Assembly (NCBI RefSeq): GCF_963668215.1
Contig: NZ_OY764190.1
Location: forward strand, 124,001-188,000
From: an uncultured Desulfosarcina sp.
GTDB taxonomy: Bacteria > Desulfobacterota > Desulfobacteria > Desulfobacterales > Desulfosarcinaceae
Length of the DNA: 64,000 nt
Direction of reading: 5' to 3'
Below are positions 43,109 through 52,253 of the stretch, one piece after another (positions within the stretch are counted from its first letter, which is position 1; every line of letters starts with the position of its first letter). The notes below the pieces were generated by a model that made no database searches, was not told the DNA's origin, and was given only the letters and a program-made list of their open reading frames with translations. A program made the position numbers and the translations under genes.

Positions 43109-44065
43109 TCAATCCGAAGGCGGCTGCGCGGGCCGTTGCGCAGTCGCCTCCCGAAAGGACCGAACCATCCTGCGATCCCGCTCCGCCTGTACCAGAAAAC
43201 CGGGCACACCCTTCAGAAAAAAGACCAATACGGCCGCGAAAGCCAGCGGGAAAACAACACAGTCGAACAGATATCCGGCGATCAGCTGGAAGGTGGTGCC
43301 CGCCAGGCTTTTGGCCTGGGCGCCCAGGTAGGCTTCCAGATCCTGCAGCCGTTTTTTAAAGTACCCATAGCGCTCCCGCAGCCCCTTGGCCGATTGAAGG
43401 GCGGAGGCGTCGCCGGACGTTTCGCCGGTATCGGCTGTTGCGTCGCCATCCAAAAATGTCCGGCTGACCTGGTTGAAGGTACGATAGGAGTCCTGAATCA
43501 GCGGCCGGGTTATGGCATCCGACAACAACGAAGCGCCCAGAACCGCCAGGGGAAGCACCAGATAAAGCAGCACCGCCACGAAACCGCAGGTTGCGGTGAA
43601 AGATTTTAAAATTCGAAGGATTGCCCTGCGGCGCGGGGAAAGGCCCTGAACCGCAGCCAGCAACAGGAGCAGAAAAAAAGTCAGCGCCAGAACCCAGTGG
43701 TCCACCAGGGTCACGCCGTCTAACGCCAGGCGGGTGATGAGCAGGATGGTCCCCCCGGCCAGTACCGTCTTCCAGGCGATGTTGACATAGTCGTAAACCG
43801 ATTGGACCAGGTCGCCCACCTCTAAGCTGAAGCCGATTCCCACCTCGGACCCTTCGATTACCGCCAGACCGCTTTTGACCGCCGACAACACCAGAAAACC
43901 TTCCAGGGCACGGTCGTAGGACTCGTCCAGGTAGCGGTGGTTGGTTCGGGACAGCTTTTCCAGGCCGACATATTCCAGGCCCCGGTCGGCCATGCCGGTG
44001 ATGGCCAGCCCCATGCCGGCCAGGGCCGCCAGTACCAGCAGCATCGTTGAGATTTTGGCCCTCAA
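43109..44065 (-). CDS. Integral membrane protein of unknown function
   Basis: A 318-residue protein with about five or six hydrophobic helices, clearest at about 8-27 (TMLLVLAALAGMGLAITGMA), 100-120, 127-146, 160-183 (VAVLLYLVLPLAVLGASLLS) and 270-292. Long soluble stretches lie between. The family is not recognised. A TTG start at 44065 is chosen because AAAGGAGG stands six bases upstream; the in-frame ATG eight codons later (MLLVLAAL) has none, and the region upstream of the TTG does not look coding. Convergent with citrate synthase, whose stop is 12 bp away. Confidence 0.6.
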   Translation of the reverse strand: MRAKISTMLLVLAALAGMGLAITGMADRGLEYVGLEKLSRTNHRYLDESYDRALEGFLVLSAVKSGLAVIEGSEVGIGFSLEVGDLVQSVYDYVNIAWKTVLAGGTILLITRLALDGVTLVDHWVLALTFFLLLLLAAVQGLSPRRRAILRILKSFTATCGFVAVLLYLVLPLAVLGASLLSDAITRPLIQDSYRTFNQVSRTFLDGDATADTGETSGDASALQSAKGLRERYGYFKKRLQDLEAYLGAQAKSLAGTTFQLIAGYLFDCVVFPLAFAAVLVFFLKGVPGFLVQAERDRRMVRSFREATAQRPAQPPSD

Positions 44066-44276
44066 GAAGATCCTCCTTTTAAATGGCCCCTTGCCGCTGG
44101 CATCGGGCGGTCTGGCTCCGTAACATTTGGATTTGTTTTGACAACTCTGTTGGTCTTCCCCTAAACTGAGGGTAACAACGGGCAATACCCATTTTTATCG
44201 TTGCCGGCTTTTTTTTCAACCGCAAATCGGGTTTCATCCGTTTCATCTGCCCTGCAGAAGCGTTGGAGGTGAATTT

Positions 44277-44735
44277 ATGCTGGTAAAAGAGATTATGACG
44301 GCCAAACCCATCACCGTGACCGGCAATATGGAAATTGTCGAGGCGGCCAAGCTCCTTCTTGAAAACCGCATCAATGGCGTGCCGGTGGTGGACGACGACG
44401 GCAAACTGGTGGGGATCCTGTGCCAGAGCGACATCATCGCCCAGCAGAAAAAACTCCCCGTGCCTTCGCTGTTCTCGTTTCTGGACGGCTATATCAACCT
44501 CAGTTCCATGAAGGGCATCGAAAAGGAAGTCCGCAAGATTGCCGCCACGGCCGTCTTTGACGCCATGACCCCGGATCCGGTTTCCGTATCGCCGGATTCG
44601 ACCATCGAAACCGTGGCGGCCCTGATGGTGGACCACAATTTCCACACCTTGCCGGTGGTTCAAGACGAACGCCTGGTGGGCGTGGTGGGAAAAGAGGATA
44701 TCTTAAAGACTTTGCTGCCGCCGGATCGTGAATGA
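44277..44735 (+). CDS. CBS-domain pair protein
   Basis: A 152-residue protein consisting of two CBS motifs (a Bateman module): MLVKEIMTAKPITVTGNMEI... with GVPVVDDDGKLVGILCQSDI, and FDAMTPDPVSVSPDSTIETV... with LPVVQDERLVGVVGKEDILK. Such modules bind AMP, ATP or SAM and report energy state. A GGAGGTGA site precedes the ATG. The last bases overlap the next gene (ATGA), so it may modulate the radical SAM protein encoded there or simply be co-expressed. Confidence 0.92.
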   Translation: MLVKEIMTAKPITVTGNMEIVEAAKLLLENRINGVPVVDDDGKLVGILCQSDIIAQQKKLPVPSLFSFLDGYINLSSMKGIEKEVRKIAATAVFDAMTPDPVSVSPDSTIETVAALMVDHNFHTLPVVQDERLVGVVGKEDILKTLLPPDRE

Positions 44736-46474
44736 AAGTTCTGCTGATTTACCCCTACTTTATCGACCGCCGCATCGACGAAGAGGATGTCAGCGCCATT
44801 CCCATGGGGCTCTACTACGTGGGTGCCATGCTTCTGGCCAACGGGTACGACGTCGAAATCCTCAATGCCTGGGACCAGGGCGCCAGCCCCCATCGCATCC
44901 AGCGGATTCTGGAAGACAAGCAACCGGACCTGGTCGGCTTTTCCATCCTGCACGCCAACCGCTGGGGCGGCATCGACATCGCCCGCATGGTCAAAAAGGT
45001 CAATCCTCACACCCATGTGGTATTCGGCGGCGTGGGCGCCACCTTCCTCTGGGAGCATTTTCTCCAACACTTTCCCGAAATCGATTATGTGGTCCGGGGA
45101 GAAGGCGAAACCAGCTTCCTGGAACTGATCCGCCACCTGGAAGCAAAAGGGACGGCAGCGCCCGACCATATCGCGGGGCTGGCCTTCCGGAAAGAGGGCC
45201 GACCATTCGCCACCGAAGATCGCCAGCCGGTGGCCGATCTGGACAGCCTGCCCATGCCCGCCGACTATTTCACCTTTCAACATCTTTCCCTGACCCGGGG
45301 CTGCCCGTCCGGGTGCACCTTCTGCGGTTCGCCGGCCTTCTGGAAACGCCGCACGCGCTTTCACAGCGTCGACTACTTCGTCTCCCAGGTACAGCGCCTG
45401 GTCGGCAAAGGAATCCGCTTTTTCTTCGTTTCCGACGACACCTTCACCCTCAAACCAAAGCGGGTGATCGAAATCTGCCGCCGGATCGTCGACCTCAAGC
45501 TGGATATCACCTGGGCGGCCATTTCCCGGGTGGACTGTGTGGATGGGGAAATGCTGGCCTGGATGCGGCGGGCGGGATGCACCCAGATCAGCTACGGGGT
45601 GGAAAGCGGGAGCCCGAAAATTCGGGCACTGTACCGCAAAAATATCAGCGACGAGGACATCTGTCGGGCCTTCGACCTGACCGTTCGCTTCGGCATCATG
45701 GCCCGGGCTTACTTTATCTACGGCGCACCACAGGAAACCGAGGCCACCATCGACGAAAGCCTGGATCTGATGCGCCGAATCCGGCCCCTGTCGGCCATCT
45801 TCTACATCCTGGACCTGTTTCCAGGAACGGAGTTGTACGAACAATACAAACGGCGCACCGGCGCTGACGACGACATCTGGCTGGATCGGGTGGAGGATAT
45901 TCTCTATTACGAAACCGACGAGACCTTGGATAAAGAGCGGGTTCTGGAATTCGGGCGGCGGCTGCGGGAAGGCTATTTTGCCATGCTGCCGGACTTTGCC
46001 GAAGCCATCGAACTGGAAGAGGACCCGGCCCTGTTTCCCCTGCACGCCGATTTTCTATCCCGGCTGGCCCTGACCTTCAGTCACGGCGATTACGCCGCCA
46101 ATCCGTCCATCGGCAATCGCCTGCCCACGGCGATCCGTCTTTTCGAGCGCGCCCTGTCGTACCATCCCGACCACCGGGCATTCTGGGGCCTGGGGCTGGT
46201 CTATCAGCAAATGCAGCGATGGGAAGATTCGATGGAAATTCTGCTGCGGGGCATCCGGCATCATCCTGCCAGCGTCGATCTGCGTATGACCCTGGCCAGC
46301 AGCCTGATGCGTATGGGACGTTCTAACGAGGCGCGCGAACACCTGCTGCCTGTCGGGGACCAGCCGCGGGCCATGGAAATGCTGGTTCACTGCTGCCGAT
46401 TGCTAAAAGACCGCCAGGGGGAAAAAGCCTGGCACGACCGGTTGAAAGCTGCCACCAGAGCAAAATCACCCTAA
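44732..46474 (+). CDS. B12-binding-domain radical SAM protein with C-terminal TPR region
   Basis: A 580-residue protein. Residues about 1-140 form a cobalamin-binding Rossmann domain (MKVLLIYPYFIDRR, LVGFSILHANRWGGIDIARM, VVFGGVGATFLWEHF). The radical SAM domain has the cluster motif LTRGCPSGCTFCGSP at about residue 193. Residues about 450-570 contain two or three TPR repeats (AIRLFERALSYHPDHRAFWG, WEDSMEILLRGIRHHPASVD). Class B radical SAM enzymes methylate or rearrange carbon centres; no substrate can be inferred. Coupled to the CBS gene by a 4-bp overlap. The family has many members in Desulfobacterota and most are uncharacterised. Confidence 0.88.
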   Translation: MKVLLIYPYFIDRRIDEEDVSAIPMGLYYVGAMLLANGYDVEILNAWDQGASPHRIQRILEDKQPDLVGFSILHANRWGGIDIARMVKKVNPHTHVVFGGVGATFLWEHFLQHFPEIDYVVRGEGETSFLELIRHLEAKGTAAPDHIAGLAFRKEGRPFATEDRQPVADLDSLPMPADYFTFQHLSLTRGCPSGCTFCGSPAFWKRRTRFHSVDYFVSQVQRLVGKGIRFFFVSDDTFTLKPKRVIEICRRIVDLKLDITWAAISRVDCVDGEMLAWMRRAGCTQISYGVESGSPKIRALYRKNISDEDICRAFDLTVRFGIMARAYFIYGAPQETEATIDESLDLMRRIRPLSAIFYILDLFPGTELYEQYKRRTGADDDIWLDRVEDILYYETDETLDKERVLEFGRRLREGYFAMLPDFAEAIELEEDPALFPLHADFLSRLALTFSHGDYAANPSIGNRLPTAIRLFERALSYHPDHRAFWGLGLVYQQMQRWEDSMEILLRGIRHHPASVDLRMTLASSLMRMGRSNEAREHLLPVGDQPRAMEMLVHCCRLLKDRQGEKAWHDRLKAATRAKSP

Positions 46475-46530
46475 ACGGACTCCCGGCCACCCTCTTCCGG
46501 CTTCCGTCATCCGACCTCAGACCTCCAACC

Positions 46531-46785
46531 TCAGCCCTGTGCCCGCCCACAGCAGCTCCCGGGACCGGCGCACCCGGCATGGCCCGGCGATGAACCGCAG
46601 CAGGCGGTGTCTCCGGGCCCCGGCAGGGCGTTGGAGGCAGTGCCGGAAAGGGACGAATGGGCGGACATCAGTTTTTTGAGATTGCTGCTGCCGCACTTTT
46701 CGCATTCAACGCTGGTTTTCTCGTTGAAAACCAGCATCTCGGCCACATGGCCGCAGTCGGCGCACAAAAAATCGAACAGTGGCAT
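46531..46785 (-). CDS. FmdB-family zinc-ribbon protein
   Basis: An 84-residue protein starting MPLFDFLCADCGHVAEMLVF with a second CxxC (SVECEKCGSSNLKKLMSAHS), the FmdB/regulatory zinc-ribbon pattern. The C-terminal 35 residues are Gly-, Pro- and Cys-rich (CCGSSPGHAGCAGPGSCCG), an unusual tail that may bind a metal. Its function is unknown; related proteins accompany formamidase and redox genes. It shares direction and neighbourhood with the NifX-like gene 27 bp upstream, another protein ending in a Cys/His-rich stretch. Confidence 0.75.
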   Translation of the reverse strand: MPLFDFLCADCGHVAEMLVFNEKTSVECEKCGSSNLKKLMSAHSSLSGTASNALPGPGDTACCGSSPGHAGCAGPGSCCGRAQG

Positions 46786-46812
46786 GCCATATCTCCCTTG
46801 TTTCTTTTGGCT

Positions 46813-47199
46813 TTAATGGGTGCATCCCTCTATCTGCACCCCATGATGATGCCCGCACACCTGATTCGGTTCGAACACCGGCAGGCTGCCGGCCTTGATC
46901 AGGAGGGCATTTTCTTTTACGCTGCCTTCAACGGCCCGGTAAACGGTGATGCCGTCGTTGTTGAGTTTCTTCAGGGCGCCGCCGCCGATTCCGCCGACCA
47001 CGACCCCATCCACCCGACGCCCACCCAGCGCACCCAGGGGGTTGCAGTTGCCGTGCTGATGGTCCTGGTCTGGGTTTTCGAGGACCTCTGAAGAATCTGT
47101 ATCAAGGTCGACAAACACAAAAAAGGGCGCCGATCCGAAATGGCCGTGGACGTCGCTGTCCAATCCTTTATTTTCAAGTACGGGAAATGCGATTTTCAT
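46813..47199 (-). CDS. NifX/NifB-type iron-molybdenum cofactor family protein
   Basis: A 128-residue protein of the dinitrogenase iron-molybdenum cofactor-binding family (NifB C-terminus, NifX, VnfX), recognised by MKIAFPVLENKGLDSDVHGH followed by FGSAPFFVFVDLD and by VDGVVVGGIGGGALKKLNND. A C-terminal CGHHHGVQIEGCTH stretch supplies possible metal ligands. The ATG at 47199 has GAGGAG upstream. Nitrogenase genes are not nearby; family members in sulfate reducers also occur away from nif clusters, so a general metal-cofactor role is likelier than nitrogen fixation. Confidence 0.85.
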   Translation of the reverse strand: MKIAFPVLENKGLDSDVHGHFGSAPFFVFVDLDTDSSEVLENPDQDHQHGNCNPLGALGGRRVDGVVVGGIGGGALKKLNNDGITVYRAVEGSVKENALLIKAGSLPVFEPNQVCGHHHGVQIEGCTH

Positions 47200-47665
47200 T
47201 TTCGTGGATCTCCTCATAAAATCCTAACCCTGTGCTGACACAGAATTGATTCGTTATTGACAAAAAACGGTCGTGGCAATCAAAAAAAATTATGCATCAA
47301 ACACCGCGATGGCAACCATCGCCCGTGATTTATAACTCAAAAAAAAGGGCGCTTCAAGCCATACATGGTGTTGTCGCTATCCGGCCGCCGGGTGCGGTGG
47401 GAGGCGTCGGAATCAAAGATGTTGTTGCCACTGTGCCATCGGTATGCTATATGTTGCGCAAATCGTTAATCTCGTAAAAACCTGATCAAAGTCGAATGCC
47501 CCAATCCGACTTAACCGCCATATACCGCCCGCCACCAGCGGAACTTCCCCGCAGCGATACCCGACGACCTGCCAACCGGATCGTTTCTGCCACCCTGACG
47601 GCGTACTGTTTTCCGACCGGGCAGGCTACTGCCAGCAGCCAACCCCATGAATTTCAGGAGGTGCG
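47200..47665. other. Gene-free stretch
   Basis: About 465 bp between the divergent NifX-like and PhoH genes. AT-rich near 47250-47310, then GC-rich. No reading frame, tRNA or clear hairpin was recognised. GGAGGTGCG at its right end is the phoH ribosome site. Confidence 0.5.
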
Positions 47666-49012
47666 ATGATTTCGCTTTCGAGCGGCAAACGAAAAATCTT
47701 TGTGCTGGACACCAACGTCATTCTGCACGACAGCTCCTGCATCAACCAGTTCGACGAACACGACATTGTCATCCCCATCGCCGTCATCGAGGAACTGGAC
47801 CGCTTCAAAAGGGGCAAAGAGATCCTGAACTGCAACGCCCGCGAATTCGCCAGATCCCTGGACGCCTTGACCGGCGACCGCATCTTCAATGGCGGGGTGC
47901 CCATCGGCCCCGGCAAAGGCAAGATCACCGTCTGCCTGGACCGGGACTTCCACGCCAAGCTCAAAACCAACTTCTCCCCGGACAAGCCCGACCATCATAT
48001 TCTCAACGCGGCCTTTCACATCGCCCACGAACACTCCTTCGACCGGGTCTTTCTGGTCACCAAGGACGTCAACCTGCGCATGAAGGCCAAGTCCATCGGC
48101 CTGATGGCCCAGGACTACAACACCGACCGGGTCCAGGCACCGGCCGACATTTACAAGGGAACCCGGGTGGTGGAGGATATCCCCGCCGAAGTCATCGACC
48201 AGCTTTACAGCAAGCCCTTCGAGTTGGACGCCGGCTTTCTGGAGGTTTCCGAAACGCTGCTGTCCAACGAATATCTGATCCTGAAAAACGGAAGCAAGTC
48301 CGCCCTGGGGGTATTTACGCCCCAGACCCGGTCCATCCGGCGCATCGACTCGAAAACTTGCTACGGCATCCGCCCCCGCAACGCCGAACAGTGTTTTGCC
48401 ATGGATGCGCTGACCAACCAGGATATCCCCCTGGTGACCATCACCGGCAAGGCCGGCACCGGCAAAACCCTGCTGGCCCTGGCCGCAGCCCTGGAAAAGC
48501 GCCGCTACTACCGCCAGATCTTCATCTCGCGGCCCTCGGTTCCGCTGAGCAACAAGGACATCGGTTTTCTTCCCGGAGACATCCAATCCAAGCTGGACCC
48601 CTACATGCAGCCGCTGTACGACAACCTCTCGGTGATCGAAAACAGCCAGAACAGCAAGAACGGCAACGGCCAGGCGCGCCGGGTAAAGGAACTGCTGGAC
48701 GAAGAGAAGATCGTCATCACCCCGCTGAGCTATATTCGCGGCCGCAGCATCGTGAAGGTCTTTTTCATCGTCGACGAAGCCCAGAACCTGACCCCCCACG
48801 AGGTCAAGACCATCATCACCCGGGCCGGCGAGGGCACCAAGATCGTCCTCACCGGAGACATCTACCAGATCGATCATCCCTACCTGGACAGCCAGAGCAA
48901 CGGGTTGAGCTACCTCATCGAAAAAATGAAAGGCCAGCCCCTGTACAACCACATCAACCTGGAAAAAGGCGAACGCAGCGAACTGTCCGATCTGGCCATC
49001 AGTTTGCTATAG
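47666..49012 (+). CDS. PhoH-like ATPase with N-terminal PIN domain
   Basis: A 448-residue fusion. Residues about 8-140 are a PIN nuclease domain (IFVLDTNVILHDSSC, IPIAVIEELDRFKRG, VFLVTKDVNLRMKAKS). Residues about 235-445 are the PhoH ATPase: Walker A TGKAGTGKTLLALAAALEKR, Walker B VFFIVDEAQNLTPHEVKTI, then TRAGEGTKIVLTGDIYQID. PhoH-PIN (PhoH2-type) proteins couple an RNA helicase-like ATPase with an RNase and are often linked to RNA turnover. AGGAGGTGC precedes the ATG. The length is typical and all nuclease Asp residues are visible. Confidence 0.93.
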   Translation: MISLSSGKRKIFVLDTNVILHDSSCINQFDEHDIVIPIAVIEELDRFKRGKEILNCNAREFARSLDALTGDRIFNGGVPIGPGKGKITVCLDRDFHAKLKTNFSPDKPDHHILNAAFHIAHEHSFDRVFLVTKDVNLRMKAKSIGLMAQDYNTDRVQAPADIYKGTRVVEDIPAEVIDQLYSKPFELDAGFLEVSETLLSNEYLILKNGSKSALGVFTPQTRSIRRIDSKTCYGIRPRNAEQCFAMDALTNQDIPLVTITGKAGTGKTLLALAAALEKRRYYRQIFISRPSVPLSNKDIGFLPGDIQSKLDPYMQPLYDNLSVIENSQNSKNGNGQARRVKELLDEEKIVITPLSYIRGRSIVKVFFIVDEAQNLTPHEVKTIITRAGEGTKIVLTGDIYQIDHPYLDSQSNGLSYLIEKMKGQPLYNHINLEKGERSELSDLAISLL

Positions 49013-49099
49013 TTTTTTGGACAGAAGGCCGAAAAGTTTTAGCAGGGTCGTAAATACGCTGTGGCAACCTTTCATTGAATGGTGCAAAAGGGCTGGTCT

Positions 49100-49861
49100 A
49101 TGCTGTGCCCCAAATGCGGGTTTGAACAGGCAGGTAACAATGTCGAGTGCATCAGTTGCGGCATCGTTTTCGCAAAATGGAAGCAACGACAAGCCACTTC
49201 CCGCGGACACGAGTCGACCCGGCCGTCTGAGGACAACGAAGAAACCAAAGAGGAACGTTCCGGGTTTCTGGGACAGCTCCTGTTTCATACGCCGGCCGAA
49301 ATCAACCCTGTTTCATGGGGTGCGCGTCTTATATTGCTGACCATTCTGGCCGTATGGGGAATCAAGTTCATATTTACGCCGATCACTTCGGATTATACCA
49401 TGAACAGCTTCTGGCACTTGGTGAATCTTCCCTTTCACGAGGCCGGTCACATTTTTTTCCGCCCCTTCGGCCGGGTGATCACATCACTCGGGGGCAGCCT
49501 GATGCAGGTGCTCATGCCGGTCGTCTGCCTGTTGGTATTCTTGATCAAGACCCGCGACCCTTTCGCCGGTTCCGTAGCCTTGTGGTGGACGGGCCAGAAC
49601 TTTATAGACATCGCCCCATACATCAACGATGCCCGCTCTCTAAGTTTGCCCCTGCTGGGCGGCAACGTAGGCTATTCATCTCCATACGGATTTCACGACT
49701 GGGAATTCATTCTCAAAGAAACCGGGCTGATTCGATTCGATCACACCATTGCAAGGCTGTCCCATGCCACTGGGACGATCCTGATACTTACAGCGATTGT
49801 CTGGGGAGGGTATCTGCTGGTTAAGCAGATGCACATTTGGAAAAACCAGGAAAATCGATAA
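49100..49861 (+). CDS. Membrane protein with zinc ribbon and HEAGH metallopeptidase-like motif
   Basis: A 253-residue protein. The N-terminus has MLCPKCGFEQAGNNVECISC, a zinc-ribbon with two CxxC pairs. Four hydrophobic helices follow. The second region carries HLVNLPFHEAGHIFFRPFGR, with HEAGH matching the HExxH zinc site of M50-type intramembrane peptidases; a later Asp (FIDIAPYINDARSL) may complete the site. Whether it is an active protease is uncertain. ATG at 49100 is preferred (AAGGGC upstream); an ATG 21 bp earlier is possible. It sits between phoH and truD in the same direction. Confidence 0.65.
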   Translation: MLCPKCGFEQAGNNVECISCGIVFAKWKQRQATSRGHESTRPSEDNEETKEERSGFLGQLLFHTPAEINPVSWGARLILLTILAVWGIKFIFTPITSDYTMNSFWHLVNLPFHEAGHIFFRPFGRVITSLGGSLMQVLMPVVCLLVFLIKTRDPFAGSVALWWTGQNFIDIAPYINDARSLSLPLLGGNVGYSSPYGFHDWEFILKETGLIRFDHTIARLSHATGTILILTAIVWGGYLLVKQMHIWKNQENR

Positions 49862-49901
49862 CAGGCCCCATCCTCGCTAAACGGAGAAAAGTCCAAACCC
49901 T

Positions 49902-50975
49902 ATGCCAACAGAAAGCCACCCCAACCAGACCGGTGACCGGGTGGAAGCCGCCATCGATGCGTTGAAGGCGCTTCCCTTCGTTTCCGATCCCCTTCCCGGC
50001 ATCGGCGGAACCATCAAGGCCACGCCGGAGCACTTCGTGGTCGAGGAGATCCTTCCCTATACGGCCTGCGGGCAAGGGGAGCACGTGTATGTGACCTTTC
50101 GCCGCAGCGGCTGGAATACCGAGGATGCCGCCCGCGCCATCCAGAAATGCCTGAAGCTGGCCCCCACGGACGTGGGGTATGGCGGGCGCAAGGACAAAAC
50201 CGCGGTGGTCGAACAGACATTTTCGCTGCGCTGCGGAGAAAGCCGTCCCCTGGCGGAAATCGAGCAGATTCTGGCCGAGCTTCCCTTCGACATTCTGGCC
50301 ATCGACCGCCACCGCAACAAGATCAAAACCGGCCACGTGGCCGCCAACCGCTTCACCATCGTGGTCAGCCAGCCGGAGCCGGATGCCCTTCCCCGTGCCC
50401 AGGCCATCGCCGAACGGCTCGCGCAGACCGGCATCCCCAATTTTTACGGCCCCCAGCGCTTCGGTCACGGATGGCAAAATATCAAACGGGGATTCGCGCT
50501 CTTTTCAGCATCGAAAAAGGGCCGCAAAAACGCGTTCATGGTGTCGGTCGTTCAGTCGACCCTGTTCAACATCTGGCTCAAACAGCGCATGGAAACGGGC
50601 GGCTACGGGCGGCTGCTCAAGGGCGACATCGTCAAGAAAACCGATACCGGCGGCATGTTCACGGTCGAGGACATGGCTGCCGAGGCACCGCGCTTCGAAA
50701 ACGGCGAAATTGTTTACACCGGACCGATCTATGGCTATAAAATGAAAGAGGCTGCGGACACGGCCGGAGAGCGGGAAGCGGCCCTGCTCGACCAATATGG
50801 TCTTTGCGCCGAGGATTTCCGCCCCTTGCGTTCCCCGGGCTCCCGGCGGCCGGCCATCCTGCGGCCCGACGATCTCGAAATCCATGAGGCTTCGGAAGGC
50901 TTGCAGTTCACGTTTACCCTGCCTTCGGGGGCTTATGCCACGACGGTCTTGCGCGAGTTCACCCGATCCATGTAG
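49902..50975 (+). CDS. truD: tRNA pseudouridine(13) synthase
   Basis: A 357-residue TruD. The catalytic Asp lies in GYGGRKDKTAVVEQTFSLRC, and other family blocks are KATPEHFVVEEILPY, HVYVTFRRSGWNTEDAAR, NRFTIVVSQ, IPNFYGPQRFGH and the C-terminal LPSGAYATTVLREF. The enzyme makes pseudouridine at position 13 of some tRNAs. Length is normal for bacterial TruD. The stop codon lies inside a hairpin (50967-51003). Confidence 0.95.
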   Translation: MPTESHPNQTGDRVEAAIDALKALPFVSDPLPGIGGTIKATPEHFVVEEILPYTACGQGEHVYVTFRRSGWNTEDAARAIQKCLKLAPTDVGYGGRKDKTAVVEQTFSLRCGESRPLAEIEQILAELPFDILAIDRHRNKIKTGHVAANRFTIVVSQPEPDALPRAQAIAERLAQTGIPNFYGPQRFGHGWQNIKRGFALFSASKKGRKNAFMVSVVQSTLFNIWLKQRMETGGYGRLLKGDIVKKTDTGGMFTVEDMAAEAPRFENGEIVYTGPIYGYKMKEAADTAGEREAALLDQYGLCAEDFRPLRSPGSRRPAILRPDDLEIHEASEGLQFTFTLPSGAYATTVLREFTRSM

Positions 50976-51003
50976 GGGCAAACCAGCCGCTTGCCCTTAT
51001 GGA
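50967..51003. repeat. Hairpin spanning the truD stop codon
   Basis: TCCAT (50967-50971) pairs with ATGGA (50999-51003), and GGGGCAA with TTGCCC(T) inside it, around an ACCAGCCGC loop. The core resembles the TAGGGGC...GCCCTTA type of intergenic palindrome. No T-run follows. The truD stop codon falls in the left arm. Confidence 0.5.
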
Positions 51004-51037
51004 ATAGGCTCACCACCAAACCTTACCGGAGGCCACC

Positions 51038-51436
51038 ATGCCCAGACAGTTGATCAGTTCAGGGTCGCCTTTCGAAAAACCCATCGGCTTTTCCCGGGCC
51101 GTGCGGGTAGGCAACACCATCTCCGTCTCGGGAACCGCCCCCATCGCACCCGGCGGCGGCACGGCCTTTCCCGGCAATCTTTACGAACAGACCCGCACCT
51201 GCATCACCATCATCAAAGACGCCATTGAAAAAGCCGGCGGCCGCATAGATGACGTGATCCGCACCCGCATCATGCTCACCGACATCGACCGCTGGCAGGA
51301 GGCCGCCAGGGCCCACGGCGAATTTTTCGGTGAAATCCGTCCGGCCTGTACCTTCGTCCAGGTCAGCCGTTTCATCGATGAAGACTGGCTGGTGGAGATG
51401 GAGGCGGATTGTGTGGTGGGAGAACCAGGGATATAG
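51038..51436 (+). CDS. RidA-family enamine/imine deaminase-like protein
   Basis: A 132-residue member of the RidA/YjgF/Rid family, seen in KPIGFSRAVRVGNTISVSGT, GNLYEQTRTCITIIKDAIEK and the C-terminal ACTFVQVSRFIDEDWLVEME. In true RidA an Arg of the xRx motif hydrolyses enamines from amino-acid dehydratases; here the corresponding region reads CTFVQVSRF, so the catalytic Arg position is doubtful and a Rid2-7 subgroup is likely. Forward operon-like group with the next three genes. Confidence 0.85.
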   Translation: MPRQLISSGSPFEKPIGFSRAVRVGNTISVSGTAPIAPGGGTAFPGNLYEQTRTCITIIKDAIEKAGGRIDDVIRTRIMLTDIDRWQEAARAHGEFFGEIRPACTFVQVSRFIDEDWLVEMEADCVVGEPGI

Positions 51437-51571
51437 GAAATCGATCATCCAATCCCAGAACTGTTCCCGACCCTCGCTCTCCTTGCTCTCTGAATCCTGA
51501 GATCCTTGCCCCCCACCGTTCTGTCATAGACGGGATGATCACAACGACACCCATTGAGGTACCATGTAACT

Positions 51572-52228
51572 ATGCCAAATCCCATCGACACTCACTGGGA
51601 GTTGAAGCTGAAGCGCTGCCAACATGCCCTGGAAAAGAACAATTTCGAAGTGTTCGTGGCCTCAGATTTAAAAGCTGCCGGAGAGATTTTTCGGGATCGG
51701 ATTCGGCCTTTGATCGATTTTAAAACAGCCTCCTGGGGCGATTCCATGACGCTGAAAGCCACCGGTGTCCTGGACACCCTGCGGGCCGACTCCGACATCC
51801 GAATGATCGAAACCTTCGACCCGCAGATAACCCAGGAAGCGCGTGTCGAGCGCCGCCGCCAGGCCCTGCTGGCCGACCTGTTTCTCACCGGATCCAATGC
51901 CGTCACCGAAACCGGCATGCTCGTCAATCTGGACATGGTGGGCAACCGGGTGGCCGGCATGACCTTCGGCCCGAAACAGGTGGTGCTGTTCATCGGCCGC
52001 AACAAGATCGTGCCGACCGTTGCGGATGCCATGCAGCGGGTCAAGCGACTGGCCGCCCCGGCCAACGCCATTCGCCATCCGAACTTGAAAACGCCCTGCA
52101 TGAAAACCGGCGAATGCATGGACTGCAGCAGCCCGGACCGGATCTGCAACACCTGGTGCATCACGGAAAAATGCTTCCCCAAAGGCCGAATCAGGATCGT
52201 GCTGATCGATCAGGACCTGGGGCTTTAG
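51572..52228 (+). CDS. LutC/LUD-domain (DUF162) protein
   Basis: A 218-residue LUD-domain protein (lactate utilisation protein C-like), with FKTASWGDSMTLKATGVLDT, LLADLFLTGSNAVTETGMLV and GPKQVVLFIGRNKIVPTVAD. The C-terminal part adds CMKTGECMDCSSPDRICNTW and a further Cys, six Cys that could form an iron-sulfur or zinc site. Similar stand-alone LUD proteins are common in Desulfobacterota; the function apart from lactate oxidation is not established, and no lutA/lutB genes are next to it. ATG at 51572 matches the family N-terminus (MPNPIDTHWE). Confidence 0.85.
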   Translation: MPNPIDTHWELKLKRCQHALEKNNFEVFVASDLKAAGEIFRDRIRPLIDFKTASWGDSMTLKATGVLDTLRADSDIRMIETFDPQITQEARVERRRQALLADLFLTGSNAVTETGMLVNLDMVGNRVAGMTFGPKQVVLFIGRNKIVPTVADAMQRVKRLAAPANAIRHPNLKTPCMKTGECMDCSSPDRICNTWCITEKCFPKGRIRIVLIDQDLGL

Positions 52229-52253
52229 CCCCGCATCAAACAGGAAGATCCCC

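Noticed and set aside
44660..46045. 461-codon minus-strand frame opposite the radical SAM gene
   Set aside because: The plus-strand protein has cobalamin and CxxxCxxC motifs; the reverse frame has none.
47654..48952. 432-codon minus-strand frame opposite phoH
   Set aside because: Shadow of a PIN-PhoH gene with complete motifs.
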